From Pseudomonadota bacterium (lineage in GTDB: Bacteria > Pseudomonadota > Alphaproteobacteria > Rhizobiales > Xanthobacteraceae), in contig JAEZBA010000092.1 of NCBI GenBank assembly GCA_023430245.1, positions 1-7,362 of the forward strand: a DNA stretch of 7,362 nt. Reading direction: 5' to 3'. Positions 6,508-7,362 of this stretch are shown one piece after another. The stretch's first letter is position 1. Each line of letters opens with the position of its first letter. The notes under the pieces are model-generated. The model was given only the letters and a program-made list of their open reading frames with translations, was not told the origin of the DNA and ran no database searches. The translations under genes were made by a program, and so were the position numbers.

Positions 6508-6532
6508 GGAACCTTATGCTCCGCGCACGGTT
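6508..6532 (+). promoter_or_regulatory. EcfG-type general stress response promoter for the ferritin-like gene
   Basis: GGAAC (6508-6512; followed by C, so GGAACC) is separated by exactly 16 bases from GGTT (6529-6532). The alphaproteobacterial EcfG sigma factor recognises GGAAC-N16/17-CGTT, so only the first -10 base differs. The expected start near 6538-6540 would leave a leader of about 25 bases containing GGAGG (6554-6558), 5 bases before the ATG. Genes of this ferritin-like family are common members of stress regulons, which supports the call. Confidence 0.65.
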
Positions 6533-6563
6533 GCAACGGCATTCCCGACCGCTGGAGGCGTAC

Positions 6564-7058
6564 ATGGCTGCCAAGGAAAAGACGCTGGAAGACCTCTTCC
6601 ACGATACTCTGAAAGACATCTATTTTGCCGAGAAGAAGATCCTGACTGCCCTTCCGAAAATGGCCAAGGCCGCGCATTCGGACGAACTGAAAGCCGCCTT
6701 CGAGAAGCATCACACCGAGACCGAGGGCCAGATCGAGCGGCTCGAACAGGTCTTCGAGCTGATCGAGAAACCCGCGCGCGGCAAGACCTGCCAGGCGATC
6801 CTCGGAATCGTCGAAGAGGGGCAGGAGATCATGAAGGAGTTCAAGACGTCCGATGCGCATGACGCCGGGCTTTTGGCCGGTGCGCAGGCGGTCGAGCATT
6901 ACGAGATTTCGCGATACGGCACGCTGATTGCTTGGGCGGATCAACTCGGCATGCGCGACGCCGCCCGGCTTCTCAAACAGAACCTGGACGAAGAGAAAAA
7001 GACGGACGCGAGCCTCAGCAAGCTCGCCGAAAGCTCGCTCAACCAGATGGCGGCATAA
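6564..7058 (+). CDS. YciE/YciF-type (DUF892) ferritin-like protein
   Basis: A 164-residue, all-helical ferritin-like protein. The ATG at 6564 is set by GGAGG 5 bases upstream; longer versions of the frame have no ribosome site. Four-helix di-iron features are visible. LFHDTLKDIYFAEKKIL (11-27) carries a Glu ligand candidate at 23. HHTETEGQIERLEQVFE (49-65) carries His/Glu ligands. Further candidates are Glu84/85 (IVEEG), Glu111 (AVEHYEI) and Glu143 (NLDEEKKTD). The family (E. coli YciE, YciF) is soluble and dimeric and is induced by general, osmotic or oxidative stress; its biochemical activity is not settled. Full length matches the family (about 165 aa). Control by the EcfG-type promoter at 6508-6532 is inferred. 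The hairpin at 7083-7111 probably ends its transcript. Confidence 0.93.
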   Translation: MAAKEKTLEDLFHDTLKDIYFAEKKILTALPKMAKAAHSDELKAAFEKHHTETEGQIERLEQVFELIEKPARGKTCQAILGIVEEGQEIMKEFKTSDAHDAGLLAGAQAVEHYEISRYGTLIAWADQLGMRDAARLLKQNLDEEKKTDASLSKLAESSLNQMAA

Positions 7059-7082
7059 CACCGCCATCCGGCTTTTGAGACA

Positions 7083-7111
7083 TGAAGGGGATCCGGTAAC
7101 GGTCCCCTTCA
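7083..7111. terminator. Bidirectional terminator-like hairpin between convergent genes
   Basis: TGAAGGGGA (7083-7091) and CCG (7093-7095) pair with CGG (7100-7102) and TCCCCTTCA (7103-7111). This gives 12 base pairs with one bulged T and a GTAA loop (GUAA in RNA, a stable GNRA tetraloop). It lies 24 bases after the ferritin-like stop and 7 bases after the stop of the minus-strand oxidoreductase. No clear U-tract follows in either direction, so it may act as a 3'-end stabiliser or a Rho-assisted stop rather than a classic intrinsic terminator. Confidence 0.6.
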
Positions 7112-7118
7112 CATCTAA

Positions 7119-7362
7119 CTACACGCCGGCCTCATCAAGATTCGCGGCAATTCGCGCCCTGAGCGCATAAATATCGATCTGCCGCACACTACCTTGCCCG
7201 GCTAGATCCAGGGCATGCGCCGCTGCCGCCCCCATCGCTATACACGGTCCCATCACACGCACGCTGGACAGCGCGGCGCTGTCGCCGTCGATGCAACGGC
7301 CGGCGGCGACCACATTGTCCGCCTCCTCGGGTATGAGCGAGCCCAACGGCACTGTGTGCAGG
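7119..7362 (-). CDS. FAD-dependent oxidoreductase, C-terminal fragment, runs off the right edge
   Basis: The last 80 residues of a larger protein whose start lies beyond the window. The segment PLGSLIPEEADNVVAAGRCI, then SVRVMGPCIAMGAAAAHALDLA, matches the C-terminal FAD-closing signature of the FAD-dependent oxidoreductase family PF12831 (LLP...DNLLVAGRC...A..SVRVM..CMAMGQAAG). In these enzymes the end of the chain completes the Rossmann-fold FAD site. A GTG at 7352 could be read as a start, but the signature continues upstream of it (LHT...), so the gene is open at the edge. Substrate cannot be told from this part. It converges with the ferritin-like gene across the 7083-7111 hairpin. Confidence 0.8.
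   Translation of the reverse strand, partial: LHTVPLGSLIPEEADNVVAAGRCIDGDSAALSSVRVMGPCIAMGAAAAHALDLAGQGSVRQIDIYALRARIAANLDEAGV

Noticed and set aside
7281..7352. Short complete gene starting with GTG at 7352
   Set aside because: The FAD-family C-terminal signature extends upstream of 7352 and the frame stays open to the edge, so this is the end of a longer gene.

Overview
The window is high-GC DNA whose protein families point to an alphaproteobacterium, most likely Nitrobacteraceae (Bradyrhizobium, Rhodopseudomonas or Afipia type). The grounds are a Rhodobacter-type phospholipid N-methyltransferase, a DUF892 ferritin-like stress gene behind a good EcfG-type promoter, and the style of the class A penicillin-binding protein. 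No rRNA, tRNA, CRISPR array or insertion sequence was seen.

Layout. Positions 1-1494 (minus) hold the N-terminal 498 residues of a class A penicillin-binding protein that runs off the left edge. Positions 1495-1987 are non-coding and contain a strong inverted repeat (1562-1597) about 70 bp upstream of that gene. Positions 1988-6031 hold four genes. These are a phosphatidylethanolamine N-methyltransferase (plus), a histidine-rich multi-spanning membrane protein with Mpo1/DUF962-like motifs (plus, 217 aa), a membrane-anchored class III PLP aminotransferase related to glutamate-1-semialdehyde aminomutase (minus, 555 aa), and a class I phosphatidylserine decarboxylase (plus). Positions 6047-6388 (minus) hold a 113-residue orphan. 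Positions 6564-7058 (plus) hold a YciE/YciF-type ferritin-like protein behind a GGAAC-N16-GGTT promoter. A 12-bp hairpin with a GUAA loop (7083-7111) separates it from the C-terminal end of an FAD-dependent oxidoreductase (minus, 7119 to the right edge).

Working together. Decarboxylation of phosphatidylserine by Psd gives phosphatidylethanolamine, and the methyltransferase can convert this towards methylated PE or phosphatidylcholine. Between these two genes lie a PLP enzyme with an N-terminal membrane anchor and a membrane protein carrying a possible metal-binding histidine set. This looks like an accessory aminophospholipid-modifying module rather than the housekeeping pssA-psd pathway. It is the best candidate here for something undescribed, but the joint function is inference from gene content and adjacency. 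The right-hand part, with the orphan and ferritin-like genes, looks like a small general-stress-response locus.
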